26,722 bases of DNA from UBA1550 sp049294435. Its GTDB lineage: Bacteria > Patescibacteriota > Minisyncoccia > Phycocordibacterales > UBA1550. Below the pieces are notes generated by a model. The model had not been told where the DNA came from and searched no databases. It was given only the letters and a program-made list of their open reading frames with translations. The position numbers were made by a program, and so were the translations under genes. Positions 20,046 to 26,722 of this stretch are shown here, one piece after another. The stretch's first letter is position 1; each line of letters starts with the position of its first letter. The stretch spans positions 1-26,722 of the forward strand of contig JBAQCU010000050.1 of NCBI GenBank assembly GCA_049294435.1. Reading direction: 5' to 3'.

Positions 20046-20450
20046 TTATTTAATAGATTTCTCATACGCAGGAAAGATCGTAACCTCCTCAATACTTATT
20101 CTATCCTTCATTCTGTCGCGAATGTTTTCATAATCCGATACAACATCTGCCGGTATGTCTCCACCTTGAATAGAGGATATCTTGTTCGCAACGGTGACAA
20201 AGCTTTCCGCGTATGTCCCTATGGTAAGATGAAATATATTTGCCATACGACGCACCTCAAGATCTGGAGATAAAATGAGTGTTGGGTACAGCTCGGTGTC
20301 CTCCTTTTTCAAATGAGGAGCTAGGATTGTTTGGAGTTTATGAATAAGATTTTTCTTATCAACAAGACTGCTGGTCGCATCTACCGCGTCAAAAATCTCA
20401 CGAATTTCCTGATGCTCGCTCACCAAAGTTTTAATAAAGTCTGTGGTCAT
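20046..20450 (-). CDS. Hemerythrin-like HHE cation-binding protein
   Basis: 134 aa, four predicted helices. Metal-ligand pattern: His13 (SEHQEIREIFD), His46 with Glu50 (APHLKKEDTELYP), His74 (IFHLTIGTY) and Glu121/Glu122 (ISIEEVTIFPAYEK). The His that usually precedes the last motif is not obvious, so the di-iron site may be incomplete. Hemerythrin proteins bind oxygen, NO or iron. With a strong promoter and a following receiver gene it may feed oxygen or redox information into pilus control. Confidence 0.8.
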   Translation of the reverse strand: MTTDFIKTLVSEHQEIREIFDAVDATSSLVDKKNLIHKLQTILAPHLKKEDTELYPTLILSPDLEVRRMANIFHLTIGTYAESFVTVANKISSIQGGDIPADVVSDYENIRDRMKDRISIEEVTIFPAYEKSIK

Positions 20451-20463
20451 AGTAATTTAGCCT

Positions 20464-20472
20464 ATTATATCA
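20464..20472 (-). promoter_or_regulatory. Consensus extended -10 of the hemerythrin-receiver operon
   Basis: The - strand reads TGATATAAT: TGN plus a perfect TATAAT. A TTGCCG lies 16 bases upstream as a partial -35. The start site would be near 20457, 7 bases before the ATG at 20450. Confidence 0.65.
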
Positions 20473-20507
20473 TGTTTATCGGCATCGGCAACCTCTGTCG
20501 TCAGCCC

Positions 20508-20541
20508 CCACACCTATATTTCTATTTAAAAGTAGGTGTGG
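20508..20541. repeat. 9-bp inverted repeat over the kinase stop codon
   Basis: CCACACCTA (20508-20516) and TAGGTGTGG (20533-20541) enclose 16 bases including the stop codon of the histidine kinase. It may weaken read-through into the hemerythrin gene. No T-run follows. Confidence 0.4.
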
Positions 20542-22975
20542 AGGTTAAAGGAATAGTAAAGAAGAACGTAGTGCCTTGTCCTTCTGCGGAATCAAACCAA
20601 ATCTTACCACCCCACGAGTCCACAAGCTCTTTCACAAGGGCGAGCCCGAGACCTGAACCATCTGGAACATGCGAGCGCGCGTTCTCGGCTCGGAAAAACT
20701 TTGAAAAAATGCGTGGACGTTCTTTTTCAGGAATACCAATACCGTTGTCATGCACCATATACACAACTTCCCTACCCTCGTCACCCATCCACCATTTTAT
20801 TTCAATGATGCCATGGTCATTTGTATAGCGAATGGCATTTGAGATAAGGTTTAGGATAACCTGACGCAATGTGAGTGAGTCCAGCCACACTATCACCGGC
20901 TCACGATCTGGAGGAATCACAGAAAGCGACAAATTTTTCATATCAATCTGCGAGGCCAGCTCCTTTGTTATTTCTCCTGTAAACAGGTTCATATTAATAG
21001 AAGTTCTTTCTGTTTTGAGTTTACCGCTTTCAACGCGAGAAATACCAAGCAAAAGATCCACTGTCTGATACAAACGCTCCGCGCCACCATGAATCTCGTT
21101 CATAAAGTCCTTTTGCGAATCATTTAGAGGGCCCGCGTCTTGTGACAAAAGCATCTCCGAATACCAACGAATAGACGTGAGTGGCGTGCGAAGCTGGTGT
21201 GAAGCCACCGAGATGAAGCCTGACTTTGCCTCATCCAACTCGCGGTCTTTGGTCACATCGCGAATAACAATAACAATCCCTGAATATTTCCCGCTTAAAG
21301 GTGCGATAGAAAACGCAATTGGAAGTTGTGTCTCTCGGCCTTTTGTAGTAATACAAAAATTATCTTCAAGGGTGGTGGTGATAGACTTCTTTGTTATGAG
21401 AACTTCTTCTGTCGGCCATTGCCCCGGCTCAATATTCACCTTCTGTCTGCAAAGCTTCGCAACATCGCGCATATCTTTGCCAAGCAAATCTGTAAGCGAC
21501 ATTGCAAATATTTGGAGCGCCTTCGCGTTTACCAGAACGATTTTATATTCGTTATCAATTAGAACGAGTCCGTCTTCAATAGATGCAAGAATTGTCTGCA
21601 GTCTGCTACCTTCTTCTTCAAGTTTCTCTTTTGTATTCCATGAATCCTCGAGTAAATTCAGTGTAGCCCTTTTTGATTCCTCAAGAAATTTCTCTTGTTC
21701 CTTGTGCTCCTCAACATCTTTTTCAAGAGTGAGGTTCATCTCCTCAAGCTCAAATTTAGACTCTTTCATTTTCTTTTGGTTCGTACGAATTGACTCAATC
21801 ATCGTGTTAAACATTGTCGCAAGACGTCCCGTTTCATCTTTTGCGCGCACGGGCACCTGAAATGAAAAATCTCCATTCATTACCCTTTCAAGAGCGGAAA
21901 TGACCTCATCAATGCGCTTGAGAGGTATTCGTATAAATAATATCGTAATAAGAATTCCAAATGTTGCTAGAATAATTCCACCAGCTACCACAAAACGTTT
22001 AATCATATCAAGGGGCGCAAAGATCTCATCCTTATGAATCTCAACAATAAGCACAAGCCCATCGTTTTTAATGCACATTGACGCGCCAAGAACACTATTT
22101 CCCAAAAAATTTTCGTATTCGGAAATTACTTCCTTTCCATTGTCTACACATTTGCGCACTGGAAGAGTATCCACCTTTGGGCGCAGAGTCACATTTTTCA
22201 TATAACGCGACGGAGTCACAAGAATACCGTTACGGTCAACTAAATAAATGTCTGATGTTTTGTAGGTCTTCAATAACGCCATACTTGTAACTCTGCCTTC
22301 CGGGTCCTTCACTTCGCTCTCCTCCACATCCACGCCAAGCGCGGAAGCGAGGTTTTTCGTATTTGCAAAATGTGTAAGAAGTACGGCATCAACAGGTTTT
22401 GCTATTCCGTCGGCTCCAATATCAAATATTCTTGTTGTCGCATGAGTCATTGGTTCGCCTTCCTTGTCCTGCTCAAAAACAAAACTTTTTATGTACGGCG
22501 AGTTGAATGGTGAAACGATTGACTTGCTAAAATGGTGAGCTTCAAACTCTAATTCCTCTTTTAATTCATCGATCCCAATGCGTGCTGACTCCGTAGACGC
22601 AACAACGATACCGTTCTTGTCCAAAAGGTCTACAATTTTAACCGTTTCATCAAAAGGCATTTTTGACTTGCTAATATATGCCGCGAATTCATTTGCAAGT
22701 CGAGTTCTTTCGTATGTACCAGCTCCAGCACTGATTATACCCTTTGATATGCTCACAATCTTTGAGTCGGAGCTCCAGTCTGCCACGCGCGCTTTTATCC
22801 CCTCTAAAAACGCAAAGTAGGTTCCTTCGCTTTGTTCTGCGATAACAAAAAAGTCATTGGCAATTTGTTTCTTAAATGCTCCGCCAACAACATTCTCAAT
22901 AAAAATCACTGTTAGCGATGTCACTACAATAAATAGTGTTGCAAAAAATATAGTTGCTTTTGTGCGGAGCTTCAT
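20522..22975 (-). CDS. Membrane sensor histidine kinase (dCache-like/HAMP/PAS/HisKA/HATPase)
   Basis: 817 aa. Transmembrane helices at about 7-30 and 328-350 enclose a roughly 300-residue outer sensor domain with SDIYLVDRNGILVTPSR (241-257), typical of dCache-type double PAS sensors, and Cys276/Cys301 that could form a disulfide. Then follow a HAMP domain (350-403), a coiled coil (403-460), a PAS domain (455-575, TILASIEDGLVLIDNEYKIVLVNAKAL), HisKA with the phospho-accepting His593 (SVASHQLRTPLTSIRWYSEML) and HATPase with N box Asn713, G1 DNGIGIP (743-749) and G2 GSGLGL (773-778). All catalytic boxes are intact. It heads the left arm from a promoter divergent with pilM. Its likely targets are the two receiver proteins downstream. 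Confidence 0.92.
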   Translation of the reverse strand: MKLRTKATIFFATLFIVVTSLTVIFIENVVGGAFKKQIANDFFVIAEQSEGTYFAFLEGIKARVADWSSDSKIVSISKGIISAGAGTYERTRLANEFAAYISKSKMPFDETVKIVDLLDKNGIVVASTESARIGIDELKEELEFEAHHFSKSIVSPFNSPYIKSFVFEQDKEGEPMTHATTRIFDIGADGIAKPVDAVLLTHFANTKNLASALGVDVEESEVKDPEGRVTSMALLKTYKTSDIYLVDRNGILVTPSRYMKNVTLRPKVDTLPVRKCVDNGKEVISEYENFLGNSVLGASMCIKNDGLVLIVEIHKDEIFAPLDMIKRFVVAGGIILATFGILITILFIRIPLKRIDEVISALERVMNGDFSFQVPVRAKDETGRLATMFNTMIESIRTNQKKMKESKFELEEMNLTLEKDVEEHKEQEKFLEESKRATLNLLEDSWNTKEKLEEEGSRLQTILASIEDGLVLIDNEYKIVLVNAKALQIFAMSLTDLLGKDMRDVAKLCRQKVNIEPGQWPTEEVLITKKSITTTLEDNFCITTKGRETQLPIAFSIAPLSGKYSGIVIVIRDVTKDRELDEAKSGFISVASHQLRTPLTSIRWYSEMLLSQDAGPLNDSQKDFMNEIHGGAERLYQTVDLLLGISRVESGKLKTERTSINMNLFTGEITKELASQIDMKNLSLSVIPPDREPVIVWLDSLTLRQVILNLISNAIRYTNDHGIIEIKWWMGDEGREVVYMVHDNGIGIPEKERPRIFSKFFRAENARSHVPDGSGLGLALVKELVDSWGGKIWFDSAEGQGTTFFFTIPLTSTPTFK

Positions 22976-23008
22976 ATATGTGCGATGAATGATGTACTGT
23001 TAACAACT

Positions 23009-23017
23009 ATTGTAGCA
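23009..23017 (-). promoter_or_regulatory. Extended -10 of the histidine kinase gene
   Basis: The - strand reads TGCTACAAT (TGN plus TACAAT). The start site would be near 23002, 27 bases before the ATG at 22975. It is back to back with the pilM promoter, only 15 bases away, so both could be controlled together. Confidence 0.55.
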
Positions 23018-23032
23018 TGCAAGGAAATGATT

Positions 23033-23041
23033 TGGTATACT
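23033..23041 (+). promoter_or_regulatory. Extended -10 of the pilM operon
   Basis: TGGTATACT (TGN plus TATACT). The start site would be near 23048, giving a 28-base leader before the ATG at 23076. There is no clear Shine-Dalgarno; the leader has a GACAATTGTC palindrome (23058-23067). Confidence 0.55.
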
Positions 23042-23075
23042 ATGGGAGCAAACATGTGACAATTGTCCCAAATCA

Positions 23076-24581
23076 ATGAATTTACTGAACCTTCTTACAA
23101 AAGAAAAGCGTGTAGCTGGAATTGAAATCAGCGACTCTGTCGTCCGTATTGCTTTTTTCCATCAGAACGGAAAGAAAAAAAGTCGTGCTTCCATACATCT
23201 AGTGGCGTTGAATAAATCGCAAGACGCAAAAACAGAAACGCAACAGCAGATAGAACCAGACGATGAGCTTATACTTATAGAGGAGCCGATTGCTTCAAAT
23301 ATTATTGCTGACGGAGTTGTTGTTGACGCAGACCTCCTTACAAGCACGCTAAAAGAGATTTGGAGCAAAGCAAAACTAGGCACTGACTATGCTGTAGTCG
23401 CTATACCTGATGACAAAATCTATTCTAGAATTTTCTCGTTTCCAAAATCAGTCACCGAGGAGCGCATCACCGAAGCGATGCGTCTTGCTATCAGCTTTCA
23501 GCTTCCGGTAAAAACCGAGGACGCGTATTTGGACTGGGAACGCACTCCGGGAACAACTACGGCAAATGAAATCCTGCTTTCCACAATTCCGCGTGAAGTG
23601 GCGGAAGGGTATGTTCGAGCGCTTGAAAAAGCTGGCATCAAAACGGTCGCTCTTGAGAGTCACCTGGCTTCCATCGCTCGCGCAGTAAAACTTGCATCTG
23701 GAGAAACAACTATTTTTTCAAAAAAGACTCCAGATGGCGCGACTATTTTTGTTCTAAGAGACGGCATTTTGCGTTTTTCACGCACTTTACCTGTCAATTT
23801 TGTTCCTGAATCAGACCTCCATAGTGAAATAAAGAAAATCAAAGATGCTATCGCGTCCGAAACAAAAGGAGCGATAACAGAACAAGATCTCGTGAACGCA
23901 ACTGTGCGTGATGAACATTCAAATCGCGAGGAGATTACAGAACCAAAATCAAAATGGCTTATCGCTCTAGGCGCAGCTATGCGCGGTAAAATCCCCGAAG
24001 GCAAAGACAACTTGGTATCTCTTTTGCCTGTTGGCACGGAGGAAGCATACTCGTATCAGCGCGCAACCACATTTATTACGCTTATGAGAAACCTCTTCAT
24101 CAGTATTTCAATCTTTTTTGTATCGGCGTACCTTGTAACATATATTTCTATGCTTTCTTTATTACAAAAAGGCACCGAGCAAGTAACCACACTTTCTTCA
24201 TCTGCTATTCCTCCCGAGCTTGTGGAGAAGGAAAAGTTAATTGCAGAAGTAAATGTCATTACGGAAACAGGAGCGAAGTTCCTAGCGCAGATGCCAATAT
24301 GGAGCGTTGTGCTCACCGAGCTTGTTTTGCGAACACCAGATGGTATAACAATTTCAACATTTTCCGCTCCCAATTTTACAGATAGATTTTCTCTAGCTGG
24401 TAATGCGAAAAATCGCACAATTCTAAATAACTACAAAAAAACACTTCAAGAGTCAGCAATGCTTTCAGAAGTTGAGCTTCCTTTGACCAATCTTGATAAG
24501 GAGGAAAACATACCTTTCAGCATATCGTTTCGCTTGAAGGACCCTGGTGCGATATACTTTAACAGTAACCAAGCGCATTAA
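23076..24581 (+). CDS. pilM: PilM fused to a PilN-like membrane domain
   Basis: 501 aa, longer than PilM alone (about 350). Residues 1-305 are the actin-like PilM fold: VAGIEISDSVVRIAFF (13-28) is the phosphate-1 strand, VVAIPDDKIYSRIFSFPKSVTEERITEAMRLAISFQLPV (107-145) the FtsA/PilM-like segment, and LIALGAAMRG (295-304) the last motif. The segment NLVSLLPVG (312-320) looks like the PilN NLLP motif that docks into PilM. A membrane helix (337-360), a coiled coil (362-400) and a ferredoxin-like domain (405-490) then follow as in PilN. The fused protein would replace the PilM-PilN pair and link the cytoplasmic motor to the periplasm-side ring. It is followed by pilO. Confidence 0.85.
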   Translation: MNLLNLLTKEKRVAGIEISDSVVRIAFFHQNGKKKSRASIHLVALNKSQDAKTETQQQIEPDDELILIEEPIASNIIADGVVVDADLLTSTLKEIWSKAKLGTDYAVVAIPDDKIYSRIFSFPKSVTEERITEAMRLAISFQLPVKTEDAYLDWERTPGTTTANEILLSTIPREVAEGYVRALEKAGIKTVALESHLASIARAVKLASGETTIFSKKTPDGATIFVLRDGILRFSRTLPVNFVPESDLHSEIKKIKDAIASETKGAITEQDLVNATVRDEHSNREEITEPKSKWLIALGAAMRGKIPEGKDNLVSLLPVGTEEAYSYQRATTFITLMRNLFISISIFFVSAYLVTYISMLSLLQKGTEQVTTLSSSAIPPELVEKEKLIAEVNVITETGAKFLAQMPIWSVVLTELVLRTPDGITISTFSAPNFTDRFSLAGNAKNRTILNNYKKTLQESAMLSEVELPLTNLDKEENIPFSISFRLKDPGAIYFNSNQAH

Positions 24582-24585
24582 TATT

Positions 24586-25146
24586 ATGTTCACTACAAAA
24601 AATCTTTTCAGGCATTTTGGAAAACATATCCTAGTCACTCTGGTTGTTATGGTTGTTTCCTTTGGCGCCGTCTTATATATTTCCGAAAAAATTACAAAAA
24701 TAGCAACTGAAACAGCCTCAAATCGCCATATTGCCGCAACATTAAGCGAGCGCACATCCTTGCTTTCTAGTCTCAAAAACGAAACTGACCTCATCGGCTC
24801 AAATGACAAAACCATAACGCAAGCATTTATACCTTCAAATAATATTCTTCCGTTTGTTGCTATTCTAAAAAGTCTCGCGACCAAAAACGGCATTACTCAA
24901 TCCCTAAATTTCTCAACACCGACACCAGCGTCGCTTGACACAGCGTTTCCTTTGGCGACAATCTCATATCAAAACACAATTTCATCATCAAATGTTCCAA
25001 TGTTTATAAATTACCTCAAGGATTTTGAGAAACTTCCCTATTTCACAAAAATAAATTCCTTGAGTATTTCATCAAGTAGCGCGGATTGGCGAAACACCGC
25101 AAATATATCGTACAGCGCAACAGTCGCCGCTCAAACAATAGAATAA
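24586..25146 (+). CDS. PilO-like pilus assembly protein
   Basis: 186 aa from the ATG at 24586, 4 bases after the pilM stop; an earlier GTG would overlap pilM heavily. A short cytoplasmic N terminus, a membrane helix (14-33), a coiled coil (34-65) and a C-terminal alpha/beta domain (80-180, ILPFVAILKSLATKNGITQSL and VPMFINYLKDFEKLPYFTKINSLSIS) match PilO. It would pair with the PilN-like part of the upstream protein. The identification rests on topology and position as well as the FxNYLKxxExLPYF segment. Confidence 0.75.
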   Translation: MFTTKNLFRHFGKHILVTLVVMVVSFGAVLYISEKITKIATETASNRHIAATLSERTSLLSSLKNETDLIGSNDKTITQAFIPSNNILPFVAILKSLATKNGITQSLNFSTPTPASLDTAFPLATISYQNTISSSNVPMFINYLKDFEKLPYFTKINSLSISSSSADWRNTANISYSATVAAQTIE

Positions 25147-25150
25147 AAAT

Positions 25151-25750
25151 ATGTCTCAATTTATAAAAAAAATACGCGCTTCGGTTTCTGAAATAAAACC
25201 TAAGGATTTAGTTTATCCTGGGATTGCCCTTTTCTTTGCGATTATCGTTGGAGTTATTTTTGTCCTTGCTACTGGATTTATTGCAAAAAGCATAGATACC
25301 GCATTTTCTGGCGACACTGGCGAAGAGTCAAGCTCGCTTAATATGGAAAACTACACGCTCGTTGCCAGAAAGCTTGGCATTAGCATAGAGATAAACAAAG
25401 AAGAAGCTGTGGTGCAGGTGGAACCATCTATTCCATCTGAATCGCAAGCAACAACCACAACGCAGGTTTTGGACAAGAAGGCGTTTACGCTCAACATACT
25501 AAACAGTACACCAAAAAGTGGCGTTGCTGGCGCGCTCGCAACATCACTCACTGTAGCTGGGTTTGCGCAAGCAAAAACTGGCAACGAAAAAACCTTGTAT
25601 GCAACCACCACTGTTTTTATAAAGGAAAGCAAGTCAGACATAGGTCCATCACTACTTGAGATAGTCAAAAAAACCTACCCGGACGCTGTGTCCACGACAT
25701 CCCCAGAAACCGCCTTGTTTGACGTCATTATCATCATTGGCACAAAGTAA
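25151..25750 (+). CDS. Membrane protein with LytR_C-like domain
   Basis: 199 aa. One membrane helix (23-47), a linker rich in Ser, Thr and Glu (52-108), then a C-terminal domain (111-199) that reads like LytR_C: FTLNILNSTPKSGVAGALATSLTVAGFAQAKTGN with the conserved LN(S/G)T and GF elements, TTVFIKE and a last strand DVIIIIGTK. LytR_C domains occur in cell-wall proteins of Gram-positive bacteria; the function is not established. Here it is the third gene of the pilMNO-like operon (4 bases after pilO) and may anchor the pilus machine to the cell wall in place of PilP, which is missing. Confidence 0.7.
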   Translation: MSQFIKKIRASVSEIKPKDLVYPGIALFFAIIVGVIFVLATGFIAKSIDTAFSGDTGEESSSLNMENYTLVARKLGISIEINKEEAVVQVEPSIPSESQATTTTQVLDKKAFTLNILNSTPKSGVAGALATSLTVAGFAQAKTGNEKTLYATTTVFIKESKSDIGPSLLEIVKKTYPDAVSTTSPETALFDVIIIIGTK

Positions 25751-25766
25751 GGCTATATATTAAGTA

Positions 25767-25795
25767 TTGCTTTTTTAATACAAATATGCTACAAT
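25767..25795 (+). promoter_or_regulatory. Strong promoter of the 25889 gene
   Basis: TTGCTT (25767-25772), a 17-base spacer, and TACAAT (25790-25795) with the TGC extension. The start would be near 25802, leaving a leader of about 87 bases before the ATG at 25889. Confidence 0.7.
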
Positions 25796-25836
25796 GTTAC
25801 TACCTTCATAAATCTTTTGATTTACAGAAGTTGGCT

Positions 25837-25876
25837 GAAAGCGCTATACGGCGCTTTCTTTATTTGGTTCTTTTTA
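25837..25876 (+). promoter_or_regulatory. Terminator-like hairpin in the leader of the 25889 gene
   Basis: GAAAGCGC (25837-25844) pairs with GCGCTTTC (25851-25858) around TATACG. T-rich DNA (TTTATTTGGTTCTTTTT) follows up to the ribosome binding site. It could be an attenuator of the 25889 gene and also a terminator of the pilM operon, which has no other terminator. Confidence 0.55.
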
Positions 25877-25882
25877 AGGGAG
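25876..25882 (+). promoter_or_regulatory. Shine-Dalgarno of the 25889 gene
   Basis: AAGGGAG lies 6 bases before the ATG at 25889 and fixes the start. Only a few genes in the window have so good a site. Confidence 0.7.
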
Positions 25883-25888
25883 TAAGGC

Positions 25889-26416
25889 ATGATAAAGATG
25901 GTGTTGAAAACTAAAATGAGCAGACGGTTTCCCCCGAACGGGAGGACTCCCAAAGAAGCGTCTGCAGTAATTTGCCTGATACAGCACTGCGATGATTTCG
26001 TGTATGGGCCTGGAATTTTTTATCCGGACGAGGAACACTTGTGTTTCAATGAATGCAAGACTCTTGACCCACGCACACTTTGGCGCGCAATGTATGCCGT
26101 ATCAAAAGCTTCTTGTCTTTCAGATGAAGTTGTACGCATCGCTATTGCGATTGCGGATAAGGATATCCCTATTAACGACCCTCAGTTTGACAATGCTGAC
26201 CTGTACCTTAAGAGCGGATATACCCCTGCTATTCTGCGTCTGAAAACATTTGAGCAGGATATCCCGCCAGAAGACATTAGGAAAATTGTTTTGGAGTTCA
26301 ATCGCCATAATGTGCCCATCAACAACCCATTCAAAGCACATGAAGGGGGAAACAAGGGCTGGCGAATATCTCCAAAAACGAGCATAGAGATTAAACCCTT
26401 GTCGTTTGTGATTTGA
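25889..26416 (+). CDS. Hypothetical soluble protein
   Basis: 175 aa, no signal peptide or membrane segment. Basic N terminus (KMVLKTKMSRRFPPNGR), then helices with Cys at 29, 35, 51, 55 and 74. The sequence AIADKDIPINDPQFDNADLYLKSGYTPAILRLKTFEQDIPPEDIRKIVLEFNRHNVPINNP contains two IPIN/VPIN-type segments (about 96-99 and 145-148) that may reflect an internal repeat. I do not recognise the family. It is a single-gene unit with its own strong promoter, a hairpin leader and a strong terminator, which suggests tight regulation separate from the pilus genes. Confidence 0.65.
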   Translation: MIKMVLKTKMSRRFPPNGRTPKEASAVICLIQHCDDFVYGPGIFYPDEEHLCFNECKTLDPRTLWRAMYAVSKASCLSDEVVRIAIAIADKDIPINDPQFDNADLYLKSGYTPAILRLKTFEQDIPPEDIRKIVLEFNRHNVPINNPFKAHEGGNKGWRISPKTSIEIKPLSFVI

Positions 26417-26496
26417 TTTCCAGTCAAAAAAATTTAGAGCCAAAATGGAGTCTACAATCAAATCATTAAACCTGATGTTTCAAAAGTCTTGATTCT

Positions 26497-26530
26497 AATG
26501 CCTCACCATCACTGGTGAGGCATTTTTTAT
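26497..26530 (+). terminator. Intrinsic terminator of the 25889 gene
   Basis: AATGCCTCACC (26497-26507) pairs perfectly with GGTGAGGCATT (26514-26524) and is followed by a T-run (26525-26528). It lies 80 bases past the stop codon. Confidence 0.9.
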
Positions 26531-26599
26531 TAAGTGTGTGGTACACCCCCACACCTACTTTTACAAAATATTGTGTGACGTCAAAGCTTAATGATCTTT

Positions 26600-26722
26600 G
26601 AATTACGAAACTCTATTTCTGTCATTGCGAGTCGGTACTCAGACGTGGCAATCTATGTGTTTATCCTGGATTGCCACGCGCTTCGCGCTCGCAAAGACAG
26701 AATTATAAGTAGTTTCGTAATT
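26600..26722. mobile_element. MITE-like element, copy 2 (123 bp)
   Basis: Identical over 123 bp and in the same orientation as 19491-19613. The left end here is CTTTGAATTACGAAACT, the right end runs into the window edge, so the last bases and any target duplication cannot be seen. Unlike copy 1 it lies in a gene-free stretch. Confidence 0.85.

Larger units (their letters stand above)
26417..26722. other. Gene-free right end of the window
   Basis: This 306-base stretch holds the terminator at 26497-26530, a short GTGTGG/CCACAC hairpin around 26535-26555 and MITE copy 2 (26600-26722) at the very end. CCACACCTACTTTTA (about 26549-26563) also occurs on the - strand at the end of the kinase gene; this may be chance. 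No open reading frame is credible. Confidence 0.6.

Noticed and set aside
21177..21860. 227-residue + strand frame opposite the histidine kinase
   Set aside because: Very Ser-rich antisense shadow of the coiled coil, PAS and HisKA regions; no start signals.
26549..26563. 15-base match to the end of the kinase gene (20527-20541, opposite strand)
   Set aside because: Short and without flanking similarity or shared structure; it may be chance.

Overview
The window looks like part of a Candidate Phyla Radiation (Patescibacteria) genome, most likely a Parcubacteria-type lineage. The basis is the gene style: a monoderm-type type IV pilus locus without an outer-membrane secretin, many short secreted or membrane-anchored proteins of unknown family, several 23S-IVP-like four-helix-bundle genes, NYN and GIY-YIG nucleases, and short low-complexity repeats between genes. 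TGA is used as an ordinary stop codon, which argues against the recoded Gracilibacteria/SR1 groups. This assignment is inference; there is no rRNA, tRNA or core phylogenetic marker in the window.

Almost everything belongs to one type IV pilus region. A divergent promoter near 23010-23041 separates two arms. The right arm (+ strand, 23076-25750) carries a PilM protein that also contains a PilN-like membrane part, a PilO-like protein and a membrane protein with a LytR_C-like domain. The left arm (- strand) begins with a large sensor histidine kinase (20522-22975). It is followed by a hemerythrin-like protein, two stand-alone receiver-domain proteins and a small GIY-YIG protein, probably a signalling module that controls the pilus. 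Next come two major-pilin-like genes, a divergent prepilin peptidase, a REP-associated (RAYT) transposase, PilB, a four-helix-bundle gene, PilC, a GspH/FimT-like pilin, an NYN nuclease, a PilV-like pilin, an unknown protein, a large adhesin with phage-tail-like repeats, a glycosyltransferase, a methyltransferase, several membrane-anchored unknowns, a PilW-like and a PilX-like pilin. A PaaX/Cas2-like protein ends the arm. A separate + strand gene with a hairpin leader and a strong terminator (25767-26530) lies at the right end.

The most unusual material is in the repeats. (1) All three four-helix-bundle (S23/IVP family) genes sit in about 410-465 bp units bounded by imperfect inverted repeats and fitted into gaps between pilus genes. 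This resembles the intervening sequences of some bacterial 23S rRNA genes, but placed between protein genes. (2) A RAYT transposase gene is bracketed by REP-like palindromes with a shared core, with a third copy beyond the next gene. (3) A 123-bp MITE-like element occurs twice, identically; one copy supplies the start codon of the GIY-YIG gene and the other ends at the window edge. (4) The cleavable leaders of the prepilins and one signal peptide are largely encoded by repeats and palindromes. (5) Several genes have a -10 hexamer 6-7 bases before the ATG, which suggests leaderless mRNAs.
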